A DNA stretch of 64,000 nt, taken from NCBI GenBank assembly GCA_964557955.1, contig CAZLCS010000027.1:13982-77981 (forward strand), read 5' to 3'. Under the pieces are notes generated by a model, which had not been told where the DNA came from, did no database searches, and saw nothing but the letters and a program-made list of their open reading frames with translations. Each line of letters begins with the position of its first letter. Within the stretch, counting starts at the first letter, position 1. Both the position numbers and the translations under genes were made by a program. Below are positions 45,797 to 55,261 of the stretch, piece after piece. The stretch is from JALOOX01 sp964557955. Lineage in GTDB: Bacteria > Desulfobacterota > Syntrophobacteria > Syntrophobacterales > Syntrophobacteraceae.

Positions 45797-46594
45797 TCAT
45801 TGTTTGACGCCCACATGCACAACAGCGATCCCGTCCGTCAGCCTGCGGTAGCGCACCCGCGAGTAGCCGATCTCCTCCAGGATGTGCTTCAGCCCGTCCG
45901 CATCGGGGAACATCCGGATCGACTCGGGCAGGTAGGTGTAGGCGGGGCGCGACCCCCCCAGAACCTTTCCGACAGCGGGCATGATGTAAAAAGAGTAGAA
46001 ATCGTAAAGGGCGGCAAACCAGGGTGTCACGGGGTGGGAGAATTCGAGGCACATCATCTTCCCCCCGGGTTTGAGAACCCGATGCATCTCCCTGAAACCC
46101 TGCTCCATATGGGTGAGATTGCGGATCCCAAACCCCACCATCGCACCGTCAAACGTCTCATCTTCAAAAGCGAGGCGTTCGGCATCTCCCTGAACATATT
46201 GTATTTGTTGGGAGAAAGGCGAGCCGGTCACCTTGGGAATGCCGGTCACCATCATGGCCCAATTGATATCATAAAGCACGATTCTCCCCGAATGACCCAC
46301 ACGGCTTGCGGCCAAAAGAGCCAAATCAGCCGTCCCGCCGCAGACATCGAGGACCCGGTCGCCCGTCTGCAATCCCATCATTCCGACTGCAATCCGCTTC
46401 CATATGTGATGGGTGCCCAGGCTCAGAAGGCTGTTCATGAAGTCATACTTGGACGCCACGGTGTTGAAATGACGACGCACCCATTTTTCTTTGTCTTCCT
46501 GAGGCACTCTCAAGTATCCGAAATGGGTTGTGCCGTCTTCTCGATCCGCATCGTTCGGCAGGTGGGATCTCACATCGGAGGGAGGGCTTTCCAT
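45797..46594 (-). CDS. ubiE: UbiE/MenG demethylmenaquinone methyltransferase
   Basis: About 265 residues. FNTVASKYDFMNSLLSLGTHHIWKR is the UbiE/COQ5 N-terminal signature, VLDVCGGTADLALLAA is motif I, and FGIRNLTHMEQGFREMHRVLKPGGKMMCLEFSHP is the C-methyltransferase segment. It performs the last C-methylation of menaquinone and/or ubiquinone. The C-terminal half has YSFYIMPAVGKVLGG as in the family. It lies just downstream of rpmB on the same strand. Confidence 0.93.
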   Translation of the reverse strand: MESPPSDVRSHLPNDADREDGTTHFGYLRVPQEDKEKWVRRHFNTVASKYDFMNSLLSLGTHHIWKRIAVGMMGLQTGDRVLDVCGGTADLALLAASRVGHSGRIVLYDINWAMMVTGIPKVTGSPFSQQIQYVQGDAERLAFEDETFDGAMVGFGIRNLTHMEQGFREMHRVLKPGGKMMCLEFSHPVTPWFAALYDFYSFYIMPAVGKVLGGSRPAYTYLPESIRMFPDADGLKHILEEIGYSRVRYRRLTDGIAVVHVGVKQ

Positions 46595-46605
46595 AGAACA
46601 GCGCC

Positions 46606-46800
46606 TCAGGCCGGCTTCACCACAAGACCTGTCCGGATGCAGCGGGTGCAGGCCCTCACTCGCCGCACCGAGCCGTTTCGATCAACATGTCGCACAGACT
46701 GCAGATTGGGCAGCCAGACGCGCTTGTTTTTGTTATTTGCGTGGCTCACATTGTTGCCCACCTGAGGTGACTTCCCACAAAAATCGCATTTTCTGCTCAT
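46606..46800 (-). CDS. rpmB: Ribosomal protein bL28
   Basis: 64 residues: MSRKCDFCGKSPQVGNN, SHANNKNKRVWLPNLQSVR and ACTRCIRTGLVVKP. It carries the two CxxC pairs of the zinc-binding form of L28. The open frame runs much further upstream, but the ATG at 46800 has GGAAG with 8-9 nt spacing and matches the conserved N-terminus. A structural protein of the large ribosomal subunit. Confidence 0.95.
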   Translation of the reverse strand: MSRKCDFCGKSPQVGNNVSHANNKNKRVWLPNLQSVRHVDRNGSVRRVRACTRCIRTGLVVKPA

Positions 46801-47087
46801 AACCGTTTCTTCCTTCGTTTCCCTCCCCGCAAACCAGAGGGCGCTTCGCAGCACAAAGAAAAGAGATTCAACTTCGAATTTCCATCTAAAAACCCACAGA
46901 AGAGGAGCCGCCCCGGAACGATCTTCCTCTGTCACTCCGTCGACCTGACCGGAGGGCGAACCTTGCGGCATTGACCCCCAGGACCAGGCGAAACGCCCTT
47001 GTAGCACAGCACGGCCCGGTCGGCAAGCTGTTTTCAATGCTCCAGGCGCTCTCGACATGAGTCGAACCGGACGCTCAGAGAATGGTC

Positions 47088-48998
47088 TCACAGGCTCCGG
47101 ATGATCGCCAGCAGCCGCCTCCTGTCATCGCTCGAAATGGTACGGTCCCGAAAGTAAATCTCTTGAAATTCCTCCACAAAGCGATGGGCCCGCTCCCGGA
47201 GCTCATCGTCTCCAATTCCGGCCGCAAACTCCTCCAGCCCTTCGGCCCTCCCTTTCTCATAACCCCGTTTTTTCAAGCGCAGAAGGAATTCCGCGACCAA
47301 CTCCTTTTCGGGCTCCCTCCGTCTTCTCCTGAGCAGGAAGATTGCACAAGCCATCATCATCGCCCCCACCCCGGCGATCCCGATGCCCTTGAGACGGACC
47401 TCACTGTGCCACCACTGCAAGTCCGGCTTTTTCCAATGTTCCCTGAGCCCTCTCACCATCCGTAACTGTCTTTCCAGATCGTAGTTGATGACGAATTTGA
47501 TCCAATAGTGGTTGAAGGTATCCATGAGCACGCGCATACCACCCAGTATTCCTGCAACAGGAGTCAAAGGCCCGAAATCTGATCCCAGAGGGGTTGGGTC
47601 CAGTCTCATCCAACCATATCCGGGAAGGAGAGCCTCCACCCAGACGTGAGCGTTCTTCTGCCGGACGAGGTAGTAACGGCCGGATCGATTGTAAACGCCC
47701 CCGCGATACCCACCCACCAGCCGCGCGGGGACGCCCGCTATTCTGAGCATCACGCCCAGCGCCGAGGCGAAGTATTCACAATTTCCCCGCTTATGAACCA
47801 TCAAGAAGTCCTCCAGCGGCGTGGAGGAGACGGGAAGCTCATCCAGACTGTAGGAAAAATCCCTGGTCCGGAGGAAGTTGAACAGAGCCGCCGCCTTTTC
47901 CATGGTGCTTTGAAAGGGGGCCAGCTCGGAAACCAGCGCCCGGACAGATGGCGAAAAATCATCCGGCAGCTGAAGATACCGGGGGTCTCCATCTTCCACT
48001 TCCGCTTCCTGCAGAAACACTCGCGGATTCGACTCCACCCGGTAACGGACCCGATTGAGAACAGGATCCCGAAACTGGGTCACCTCGCGCTCACGCCCCC
48101 TCTCCTGGAGCCGCAAAGAAACAGGCCGGTCCAGTGCAAACAGCACCCTGTGGCCATAGGGCTCCAGGTAGATGACCTGCTGAATCGTCTGCCCTCCCTC
48201 CGCCCGGACTGTGTTCACCGATTGAGGACTGCTGCTCTTCCAGGACTTGCCATCAAAGCTATCCAGGACGATTCCCCGCCAGTACAGGTGATCTTCATCC
48301 ATCTCCCCCATCTCGGCTCGAAAAATCACGCTGGCATCCTCCTGGATGGCAGACACTTGTCCAAGAGAGATGGAATCGCTGAAACCGCTCCTGGCGCCGG
48401 AGGCCTTATTCAGGAAGGTGAACAGGGGATAGTTGGTGCGCGGCAGGATGAGGAAAAAGGCGCCGCTGGCCGGAATGGCGACGGCACAGATCATCACCGC
48501 CTGCAGCAGGCATTGCACGGCATGCCCGCGTTCGAGAACGAGCGTCGGGGAATGGGAATGAATGGTCAGGAAGACAAGGGCGAGTGTTGCCAGGAACGCC
48601 AGCAGCGCATGGTACACCAGGAAGGACATGTGGATGGAAAGCAGGGATGCCCCCACGAGGAGGAACCCGCACAGTGCCAGCACCTGCAGGTAGTCCCGGT
48701 TCGTCTTGTCCTCCAGCAGCTTGATCCCGACCAGGACGATCAGGCCGTCCAGCACGGGCTCCACCAGGTAGTCCAGGCGAACCCGCGAGAACGCGACGGC
48801 GAGGACACCCAGAGAAATAACGTTCAGCAGCCACCGGGGAGCCACGAACGTCCTGTTGAAATCCTGAAACGCTCCGGCGGCGAACAGAGCCCAGAACCCT
48901 GCGGTGGAGACCCACCCGATGTGTCGTGCCACGGCCAGGTATCCCAGACAGGCGCAAAGATACGTCACCGTATTAATCAGGTCGCCGATTCGGATCAT
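47088..48998 (-). CDS. TgpA-like membrane transglutaminase
   Basis: About 636 residues. Five to six N-terminal membrane segments (DUF3488) are followed by a transglutaminase core: KRGNCEYFASALGVMLRIAGVPARLVGGYRGG (Cys), NAHVWVEALLPGYGW (His) and LDPTP (Asp). A last membrane segment near 555-575 and a short DUF4129-like tail follow. It shares 26 bp with the DUF58 gene. The MoxR-DUF58-TgpA set is a conserved neighbourhood linked to envelope maintenance; the substrate is unknown. Confidence 0.9.
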   Translation of the reverse strand: MIRIGDLINTVTYLCACLGYLAVARHIGWVSTAGFWALFAAGAFQDFNRTFVAPRWLLNVISLGVLAVAFSRVRLDYLVEPVLDGLIVLVGIKLLEDKTNRDYLQVLALCGFLLVGASLLSIHMSFLVYHALLAFLATLALVFLTIHSHSPTLVLERGHAVQCLLQAVMICAVAIPASGAFFLILPRTNYPLFTFLNKASGARSGFSDSISLGQVSAIQEDASVIFRAEMGEMDEDHLYWRGIVLDSFDGKSWKSSSPQSVNTVRAEGGQTIQQVIYLEPYGHRVLFALDRPVSLRLQERGREREVTQFRDPVLNRVRYRVESNPRVFLQEAEVEDGDPRYLQLPDDFSPSVRALVSELAPFQSTMEKAAALFNFLRTRDFSYSLDELPVSSTPLEDFLMVHKRGNCEYFASALGVMLRIAGVPARLVGGYRGGVYNRSGRYYLVRQKNAHVWVEALLPGYGWMRLDPTPLGSDFGPLTPVAGILGGMRVLMDTFNHYWIKFVINYDLERQLRMVRGLREHWKKPDLQWWHSEVRLKGIGIAGVGAMMMACAIFLLRRRRREPEKELVAEFLLRLKKRGYEKGRAEGLEEFAAGIGDDELRERAHRFVEEFQEIYFRDRTISSDDRRRLLAIIRSL

Positions 48999-49857
48999 AG
49001 ACGGCCAGTCTTTCGAGGATGGAATGTCTGTGCGCCCTTGATACGCCGGGGCGAATCGTCTCTCCGCCCATGACGAGCCCTACGGGAACTCCCGAGCGCG
49101 TCAAGCGGAGCACCCAGTAGGTCGCACAGCCCAAGACCCACTCCAAATCCCCCGTTGTCGTTCGGTCCATGTCGAGAATCACCGGCCGCTCTTCGATCGC
49201 AGCCAGCTCCTTGGTCTTGAGCGACCCCGTTTTTGCCGTGGATTTCCAGTTGATGTACTTCAGGGGATCACCCGGCACATAATCACGAATAGACAAGATA
49301 TCCGAATCATAGCCCATCCTGTCCACTGCGACCTCTCCGGACTTCCTCCGGAGCTCCCCCGACAAAGCCCACGGATCGCACCGCCTGGGCATGGGGAAAA
49401 CGACAATCTCGGATTTCAACGCCAGGGTTCGGTAGCGTGTGAAAAAATTGAACGGAAACGATGAACTGATTCCGACCCCGGAAACCGAGAAGACCCCTCT
49501 CTTCCGGAATACGACGGGCATGTGCTTCACATCCTGAGAACGAGCCCGGACAAAGGGAAAGAGAAGCTCCTTCTCACCCGTCGACACCGTCACCAGAAAC
49601 GCGGGGGACCGACGCCGCGCCGTACTGAGCCTGACTCCGACCAAGGCCTCCGTTCCGGCAAACACCTCCTCGGGGAAGAGCAGTTCGACCTCGAGCTTTT
49701 GAAGGTTACATCTGCCGAAAACGCCGGACACCAGCATGTAACTGAGGAGGGCGGAGGCAATGAGATAGATGAGATTGTTGCCGGTGTTCACCGCCGAAAA
49801 GCCGATGATCACGGTGAGGGCGATGTACAGGTACCCGGATTTGTTGATCCGGATCAC
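48973..49857 (-). CDS. DUF58 family protein
   Basis: About 294 residues. Two N-terminal membrane segments (about 8-48) are followed by a beta-rich region and the DUF58 signature DILSIRDYVPGDPLKYINWKSTAKTGSLKTKE. A shortened VWA-like C-terminus begins at VILDMDRT. It overlaps the MoxR gene by 4 bp (ATGA type) and the TgpA gene by 26 bp. It usually partners the MoxR ATPase in an envelope process that is still poorly defined. Confidence 0.9.
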   Translation of the reverse strand: MIRINKSGYLYIALTVIIGFSAVNTGNNLIYLIASALLSYMLVSGVFGRCNLQKLEVELLFPEEVFAGTEALVGVRLSTARRRSPAFLVTVSTGEKELLFPFVRARSQDVKHMPVVFRKRGVFSVSGVGISSSFPFNFFTRYRTLALKSEIVVFPMPRRCDPWALSGELRRKSGEVAVDRMGYDSDILSIRDYVPGDPLKYINWKSTAKTGSLKTKELAAIEERPVILDMDRTTTGDLEWVLGCATYWVLRLTRSGVPVGLVMGGETIRPGVSRAHRHSILERLAVYDPNRRPD

Positions 49858-50795
49858 ACGGGCACGGGAACGCTTGCCAGAATTGATTTGATGATCTCCT
49901 TCCTGTCAGCCCTTTCGTATTCATCCCGAAAAATGACCCGGTGGGGAATCACGTACTCCGCCAAAGCTTTTACGTTCTCCGGGGTGATGAAGTCCCTTCC
50001 CCTGAAAAAGGCGTCCGCCTTGGCTGTCGTGACCAGAGCCAGAGCCCCTCTCGTTGAAAGGCCGGAAGCCAGATACTCGCTCGTACGCGTGGCTTCGACG
50101 ACATCCAGCAGGTAGTCCAGCATGCGATGCGATGACTCCGAGACATGGACTCCGTTTCGTATCTTTTCCTGGGTGGCCACGACCTGTTCCAGGGTCATGA
50201 TCGGACTGACCGAATAGATCTCCCGGCGCTTGCTGCCACCTCTCAGAATCTCCCTTTCCGCCTCCCGAGGAGGATACCCGATGCTGATCCGCATCATGAA
50301 ACGATCCATCTGGGATTCGGGGAGGGGGAAGGTCCCGTATTGTTCGATGGGATTCTGGGTGGCAATGACAAAGAAAGGTCGAGGCAGATCATAGGTGCGC
50401 CCCTCGATGGTGACCTGCTTTTCGCCCATGGCCTCCAGCAGAGCGCTCTGTGTTTTGGGCGTGGCCCGGTTGATCTCATCCACCAATACAATGTGGTTGA
50501 AGATGGGGCCGGGGCGGAATTCAAAAATCCCCTGGTTCTTATCAAAGATCGAGAGCCCAGTGATATCTGAAGGGAGGAGATCGCTGGTGCATTGAATGCG
50601 GCCGAAGGTCAGGCCCAGAATCTTTGCCAGGGCTACGGCCAGGGTTGTCTTGCCCAAACCGGGCAGATCCTCAATGAGAAGGTGTCCTCGGGAGAAGAAG
50701 CAGATGAGAGCGAGACGCAGCGCCCTCTCCTTACCATGGAGGTAAGGGGACAGGGTTTTCAGGGCACGATCGATGTTGTCGTTTTGGGAATGCAT
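49854..50795 (-). CDS. MoxR-type AAA ATPase
   Basis: About 313 residues. Walker A is GLGKTT (LLIEDLPGLGKTTLAVALA), Walker B is LVDEINRA, and sensor 1 is VIATQNPIEQ, with the arginine finger region QMDRFMMRISIGYPP. LASGLSTRGALALVTTAKADAF is the MoxR C-terminal helical lid. It is a chaperone-like ATPase working with VWA/DUF58 partners. ATGA overlap with DUF58 shows translational coupling. Confidence 0.94.
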   Translation of the reverse strand: MHSQNDNIDRALKTLSPYLHGKERALRLALICFFSRGHLLIEDLPGLGKTTLAVALAKILGLTFGRIQCTSDLLPSDITGLSIFDKNQGIFEFRPGPIFNHIVLVDEINRATPKTQSALLEAMGEKQVTIEGRTYDLPRPFFVIATQNPIEQYGTFPLPESQMDRFMMRISIGYPPREAEREILRGGSKRREIYSVSPIMTLEQVVATQEKIRNGVHVSESSHRMLDYLLDVVEATRTSEYLASGLSTRGALALVTTAKADAFFRGRDFITPENVKALAEYVIPHRVIFRDEYERADRKEIIKSILASVPVPV

Positions 50796-50833
50796 GGCGC
50801 ACCGCGAAGATCTCGCTTGCTGTTTGTCAGCCC

Positions 50834-51874
50834 CTAGACCACACAGACCGGCGGAGCACCGGTTTCACGTGAAACGATCTCACCGATGGCGAAGGCTTTC
50901 TGCCCCGTGGCACTCAGGAACTGCATGATTTCCTGAGCCGAATCGGGTTCCACGACGAGAATGAACCCAATCCCGTTGTTAAAGACGTGGAACATTTCGT
51001 CGTCTGTGATCCCGCCGCTCCTCTGCAAAAATCCGAAGATCGGCGGCACTTCCCAGGTTCCCTTGCGAATGACGGCCTGGCAGGCTCGCGGCAAAATGCG
51101 CGGGATATTGTCCCAAAACCCCCCGCCAGTGATGTGAGCCATTCCGGCGATCCCGTGCTGGCGCATCGTCTTGAGCACAGGGTCCACGTAAATCCGGGTG
51201 GGCTCGAGCAATTCCTCCGCCACCGAACGTCCGCATTCCGGGATGACGTGATCCGGCGCCAGATTGAGCTGATCGAAGATTACCCGCCTCACCAGGCTGT
51301 ATCCGTTGGAATGGAGCCCACTGGATGCGAGGCCGATGATCTGGAAGCCCGGCCGGATGGAAGCCCCATCGATGATCTCACTGTTGTCCACCAACCCCAC
51401 CGCAAATCCAGCCAAATCGTACTCGTCCGACCTGTAAAAGTCCGGCATCTCAGCCGTCTCACCGCCGATCAGCGAACAGTTGGCTTCCTTGCATCCGGCC
51501 ACAATACCGCTGATGATCTCCTCGATACGATCGAGATCCAATCGCCCCATGGCCAGATAGTCCAGGAAGAACAAGGGACGGGCGCCCTGGACCACGATAT
51601 CGTTGACGCACATGGCCACCAGGTCGATCCCGACCGTATGGTGCCTGTCGGCCCAGAAAGCGATCTTGAGCTTCGTTCCCACACCATCCGTGGATGAAAC
51701 CAATACCGGGTTCTTGAGCTCGTGGCAGTTTACTGAATACAGCCCGCCGAAACCTCCGATATCAGTGATCACACCGCTGTGGAAAGTGCTCCGAACGAGC
51801 GGCTGAATTCTCTTGACCAGCTCATTGGCCTTCTCAAGATCGACCCCCGCTTCCCGATACAGGCTTTTTTCCAT
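50834..51874 (-). CDS. purM: Phosphoribosylformylglycinamidine cyclo-ligase
   Basis: About 346 residues. YREAGVDLEKANELVKRI, VSSTDGVGTKLKIAF, GIDLVAMCVNDIVVQGARPLFFLDYLA, SLIGGETAEMPDFY and LASSGLHSNGYSLVR are all PurM signatures; HITGGGFWDNIPRI is in the C-terminal half. It converts FGAM to AIR in purine synthesis. The ATG at 51874 is preferred over a TTG at 51913. The Gly-Gly-Gly-Phe-Trp in place of the usual GGGLxxN is a small deviation. Confidence 0.96.
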   Translation of the reverse strand: MEKSLYREAGVDLEKANELVKRIQPLVRSTFHSGVITDIGGFGGLYSVNCHELKNPVLVSSTDGVGTKLKIAFWADRHHTVGIDLVAMCVNDIVVQGARPLFFLDYLAMGRLDLDRIEEIISGIVAGCKEANCSLIGGETAEMPDFYRSDEYDLAGFAVGLVDNSEIIDGASIRPGFQIIGLASSGLHSNGYSLVRRVIFDQLNLAPDHVIPECGRSVAEELLEPTRIYVDPVLKTMRQHGIAGMAHITGGGFWDNIPRILPRACQAVIRKGTWEVPPIFGFLQRSGGITDDEMFHVFNNGIGFILVVEPDSAQEIMQFLSATGQKAFAIGEIVSRETGAPPVCVV

Positions 51875-52110
51875 GGATTCCCGAATGCTCCTGAAAGATG
51901 AAGGATGGTTCAAAGCGCAGTATTCTCAATAGAAATATACATATACATTTTTTCTGATCGCCCACCAAGACACAAAACGCTCCATCACCCAAAAAGCTGA
52001 CGCTCTTGAGACGATTTGCTCTCGAGACGAGCCTGGATCCGTACAATCGGCCCCACGTTGTTCTCCTCCATGAATCGTGTTAGATAGCGCTGACTGAAAG
52101 GGAGGTCCCC

Positions 52111-53226
52111 ATGAACCAGTTCGGCAGCGTGAGGAGAGTGGCTCTCATGGCATTGGCCAGTCTTGCGGTCTTCATCTTGATTGGTGGATTCTGGGCGGTT
52201 TTCAGCGTTTGGCTTTTCCTCAGAACTCCCGGCAGCACCCAGGTCAAGTCGACTGTCATTGAAATCGCCCCGGGCACCAACGCCATGGCCATCTCCAATC
52301 GCCTTCACTCCGAGGGAATCGTTTCAGACCCCCAGGCATTTTACTGGCTATGCCGCATCCGATCTGTCTCCAGCCGCATGCAGGCCGGTGAATATGCCTT
52401 TTCAGCTCCCATGACCCCGGACCAGGTGCTCGACAAGCTCATCCACGGGAGAGTCGTTCTTCACCGGATCACCATTCCGGAAGGCTCCACGGTTCGAGAG
52501 ATCGCCGGCCTCTTCGAAGATACCGAACTGGCCAAGCGGGCCGAGATCATCAGCCTGGCCCATGATCACTCCTTCATCGAGTCCCTCGGGATGGAACACC
52601 AGAGCCTGGAAGGCTACCTTTTCCCGGAAACCTACTACCACCCCAAGCACCAAAATGTGCGGACCATCCTGAGAAAGATGGTGCAGCAGTTCAGGGAGAG
52701 CTTCACGGAAGAGATGAGTCGAAGGGCTTCAGAAATGCGCTTGAGTGTTCACCAGGTGGTGATTCTCGCGTCGATGGTTGAAAAGGAAGCAGCCGTCGAC
52801 GAGGAACGCCCCCTGGTTGCGGCGGTCTTTCTCAATCGTCTGCGCCGGAATATGCCTCTCCAAAGCGATCCCACAGCGGTCTACGACATGGAGGATTTCT
52901 CGGGACCGATCATGGCGGCTCATTTGAGAAGGCAGAGTCCCTACAACACTTACCAGATCAAGGGGCTGCCCATCGGACCCATCTGCAACCCCGGCATCCG
53001 ATCCCTGGAAGCTGTCCTCCACCCGGCCGACGTTCCGTATGTTTATTTCGTGAGCAATGGGGACGGCACCCATCGCTTCTCGAGCACTCTGCGCGAGCAT
53101 CAGGAGGCGGTGTCCCAGTACCGGGAGAAAGCCGGAAAAACCGGTGAGAACGAGCTGCACCCAAACGGGGGCTCCATGCCGAACGGTGACGGGCAGCCCC
53201 CCGATACTCCGGCGCCGAATCCCTGA
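52111..53226 (+). CDS. mltG: Endolytic transglycosylase MltG
   Basis: About 371 residues. One N-terminal membrane segment (about 10-36), a LysM-like region, and the YceG/MltG catalytic domain: LEGYLFPETYYHP, VVILASMVEKEAAVDEERPLVAAVFLNRLRR (catalytic Glu), LQSDPTAVYDM, SPYNTYQIKGLPIGPICNPG and VYFVSNGDGTHRFSSTLREH. It terminates growing peptidoglycan strands at the membrane. AAAGGGAGG lies just before the ATG. The last 35 residues are a Pro/Gly/Asn-rich extension. Confidence 0.95.
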   Translation: MNQFGSVRRVALMALASLAVFILIGGFWAVFSVWLFLRTPGSTQVKSTVIEIAPGTNAMAISNRLHSEGIVSDPQAFYWLCRIRSVSSRMQAGEYAFSAPMTPDQVLDKLIHGRVVLHRITIPEGSTVREIAGLFEDTELAKRAEIISLAHDHSFIESLGMEHQSLEGYLFPETYYHPKHQNVRTILRKMVQQFRESFTEEMSRRASEMRLSVHQVVILASMVEKEAAVDEERPLVAAVFLNRLRRNMPLQSDPTAVYDMEDFSGPIMAAHLRRQSPYNTYQIKGLPIGPICNPGIRSLEAVLHPADVPYVYFVSNGDGTHRFSSTLREHQEAVSQYREKAGKTGENELHPNGGSMPNGDGQPPDTPAPNP

Positions 53227-53331
53227 TCGAATGACAGAGGACGTCGCTGTACAACCGGCATGGTGAAGTACATCCCTGGTGCAACCGAGGGGATCATACT
53301 CTTTCAGCACCTTGAGACTGAGGAGACCTCT

Positions 53332-54153
53332 ATGACGGGTCGGCTTCGATCCACCGCAAGCATCGTCTTCGCCGCAGGCAAAGGCAGCCGCATGACGGGA
53401 TACACGGGAAACAAGACCCTCCTGCCGCTTGTGCCTTCAAAGAACCTTTATGAGGGCCGACATCCCCTCCTCCTCGAAGTGCTGCGCAATCTTCCCGACG
53501 GCCCCAAAGGAATTGTGGTGAATCACTGCGCCGACGAGGTGCGCAAGGCGACGCAGCACCTGGGAGTGACGTACTGCCCTCAGCCTCTGACCAACGGGAC
53601 CGGAGGAGCGCTTCTCGCAGCCAGAGATTTCCTTGATTCCATCGATTCGGACCGGGTGCTCATCACCATGGGAGATGTCCCCCTCATTCGCAAAACGACT
53701 TACCAGCAGCTCGTTGCCCGGCTGGAGACTTCTCCGATGGCGCTTCTCGCCTTCGCCCCCCACGACAGGGCCCAGTACGGCATGCTCGAAACAGCTGGAG
53801 ATCGCTTGCTGCGCATTGTGGAGTGGAAATATTGGAAGGACTATCCTCCGGAGAAGCAGAATCAGCTCAAATACTGCAACGCCGGAGTCTACGCGGTGCA
53901 ACGTCCCCTTCTCCTTCGATACCTCGACGCGCTGGAAGCCAGTCCTCACATCGTCTCCAAGCAACGGGGGGATGAGTGGGTCGAAATCCAGGAGTACTTT
54001 CTCACGGACCTGATCGAGATCATGAGCCGTGACGGCATTGCGGTGGGAATGGCGATCGTGGATGAGGGAGAAGTGACCGGAGTGGACACGCCTGCATCCC
54101 TGCAACAGGTTCAGGCGGAATACGCGAAGAGAAAGGGGGGAGGGGGTTTCTAG
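53332..54153 (+). CDS. GlmU-like sugar nucleotidyltransferase (no acetyltransferase domain)
   Basis: About 273 residues. IVFAAGKGSRM (about 10-20) is the nucleotidyltransferase loop and TLLPLVP the Lys/Pro segment. GTGGALLAARDFL and VLITMGDVPLI are typical of GlmU-type uridylyltransferases; the acetyltransferase half is absent. The ATG at 53332 has GAGG upstream. It probably makes a UDP-sugar (UDP-GlcNAc class). The last residues, KRKGGGGF, run into the 7-bp array and the stop TAG is part of its first units. Confidence 0.85.
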   Translation: MTGRLRSTASIVFAAGKGSRMTGYTGNKTLLPLVPSKNLYEGRHPLLLEVLRNLPDGPKGIVVNHCADEVRKATQHLGVTYCPQPLTNGTGGALLAARDFLDSIDSDRVLITMGDVPLIRKTTYQQLVARLETSPMALLAFAPHDRAQYGMLETAGDRLLRIVEWKYWKDYPPEKQNQLKYCNAGVYAVQRPLLLRYLDALEASPHIVSKQRGDEWVEIQEYFLTDLIEIMSRDGIAVGMAIVDEGEVTGVDTPASLQQVQAEYAKRKGGGGF

Positions 54154-54222
54154 TTTCTAGTTTCTAGTTTCTAGTTTCTGGTTTCTGGTTGCTGGTTGGT
54201 GGTTGGTGGTTGCTGGTTCGAG
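54146..54222 (+). repeat. Heptanucleotide array (GTTTCTA family)
   Basis: Eleven 7-bp units: four GTTTCTA, two GTTTCTG, then GTTGCTG, two GTTGGTG, GTTGCTG and GTTCGAG. The first unit ends the preceding gene (its TAG is at 54151-54153). Three related units in the opposite orientation (TGAAAAC, TCGAAAC, CAGAAAC) lie at 54328-54348, beside the stop of the convergent ABC gene. Confidence 0.95.
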
Positions 54223-54373
54223 ATTTCTACAGGGGGACGGGAGAGGGGACCTTTCAGAACAGGCGCTCATGAGTCCTCCTGGCCACCGTTAATGATCAAC
54301 CAGTCCATACTGGGGCTGGTTTGCAGCTGAAAACTCGAAACCAGAAACCAGGAAATTTCGAGAGCGGTTGACC

Positions 54374-55156
54374 TCACCCCATCCAGGCCCAGTAACGGTC
54401 GCCGTTTTGGCCGAGCTCGACCGGGATTCCAAATGCCTCCTCCAGCAGCTCGGGAGTGAGGACCTGCTCTCTTTTTCCTTTCGCCAGGCATCGCCCCTCC
54501 TTCAGCAGCATCACATTGCCAAAGACGGGAACGATTTCCTCGAGATGATGGGTTACGAGGATCATGGTGGGCCCCGTTCCATCAGAACCCAGTTCGACCA
54601 GATTTCTCAACAGCTGCTCCCTGGCAACCAGATCCAGCCCGCCGCATGGTTCATCGAGGATGAGAAGCTCAGGATCGTGAATGAGGGCCCTGGCAATGAG
54701 CAGGCGCTGCTTTTCGCCCTGAGAAAGGACAGCGTACGGTGAATCCAGGACGGACTCGCATCCCAGTTTACAGGCCAGATCTCGAGCCTTGACGTAATCT
54801 TCCTCCCGTGGAGACTCGTATACGCCGATGGAGGCAAATTTGCCGCTGACGATCAGGTCCAAAGGACGTTGATTCGGAGGGAACTGCACCCCGAGGAATG
54901 ACGCGACCCACCCGATTCTCTTGCGAAGCTCTCGAAGGTCCGTTTCGCCAAAGCGTTCTCCCAGCACCGTCACCCGGCCCCGGGACGGCCATAGATATCC
55001 CGCCAAAATCTGCAGGAGCGTCGTTTTACCAGATCCATTGGCGCCCAGTACGACCCAGTGCTCCTGCGGAACCACCCTCCAGTCGATCCGGTCGAGGATG
55101 ACCCTCCGGTTTCGAACGAAGGATACTTCATCCAAAACAACCCAGTCCACCGTCAC
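54374..55156 (-). CDS. ABC transporter ATP-binding protein
   Basis: About 260 residues. Walker A VLGANGSGKTTLL, signature LSQGEKQRLLIARAL, Walker B ELLILDEPCGGLD and the H-loop VTHH are all present. It resembles the ModF-like/YcfV class of stand-alone ATPases (EELRKRIGWV region and long insertion). No permease is beside it, so the substrate is unknown. It is convergent with the GlmU-like gene. Confidence 0.9.
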   Translation of the reverse strand: MTVDWVVLDEVSFVRNRRVILDRIDWRVVPQEHWVVLGANGSGKTTLLQILAGYLWPSRGRVTVLGERFGETDLRELRKRIGWVASFLGVQFPPNQRPLDLIVSGKFASIGVYESPREEDYVKARDLACKLGCESVLDSPYAVLSQGEKQRLLIARALIHDPELLILDEPCGGLDLVAREQLLRNLVELGSDGTGPTMILVTHHLEEIVPVFGNVMLLKEGRCLAKGKREQVLTPELLEEAFGIPVELGQNGDRYWAWMG

Positions 55157-55261
55157 AGAGCTCTTTCACTTTCCGACAAGACAACCATCAAAGACGCAGC
55201 CCATGGTTCTGAGCGTGCCAACCGACAAGGTGACCTTACATCCGAAACCCGAAATCACGGA

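Noticed and set aside
46801..47091. In-frame extension of rpmB upstream
   Set aside because: Ribosomal protein L28 has a fixed N-terminus, and the ATG at 46800 has its own ribosome-binding site. I also checked the GGTTCGACTC segment near 47060 as a tRNA T-loop, but no cloverleaf could be drawn.
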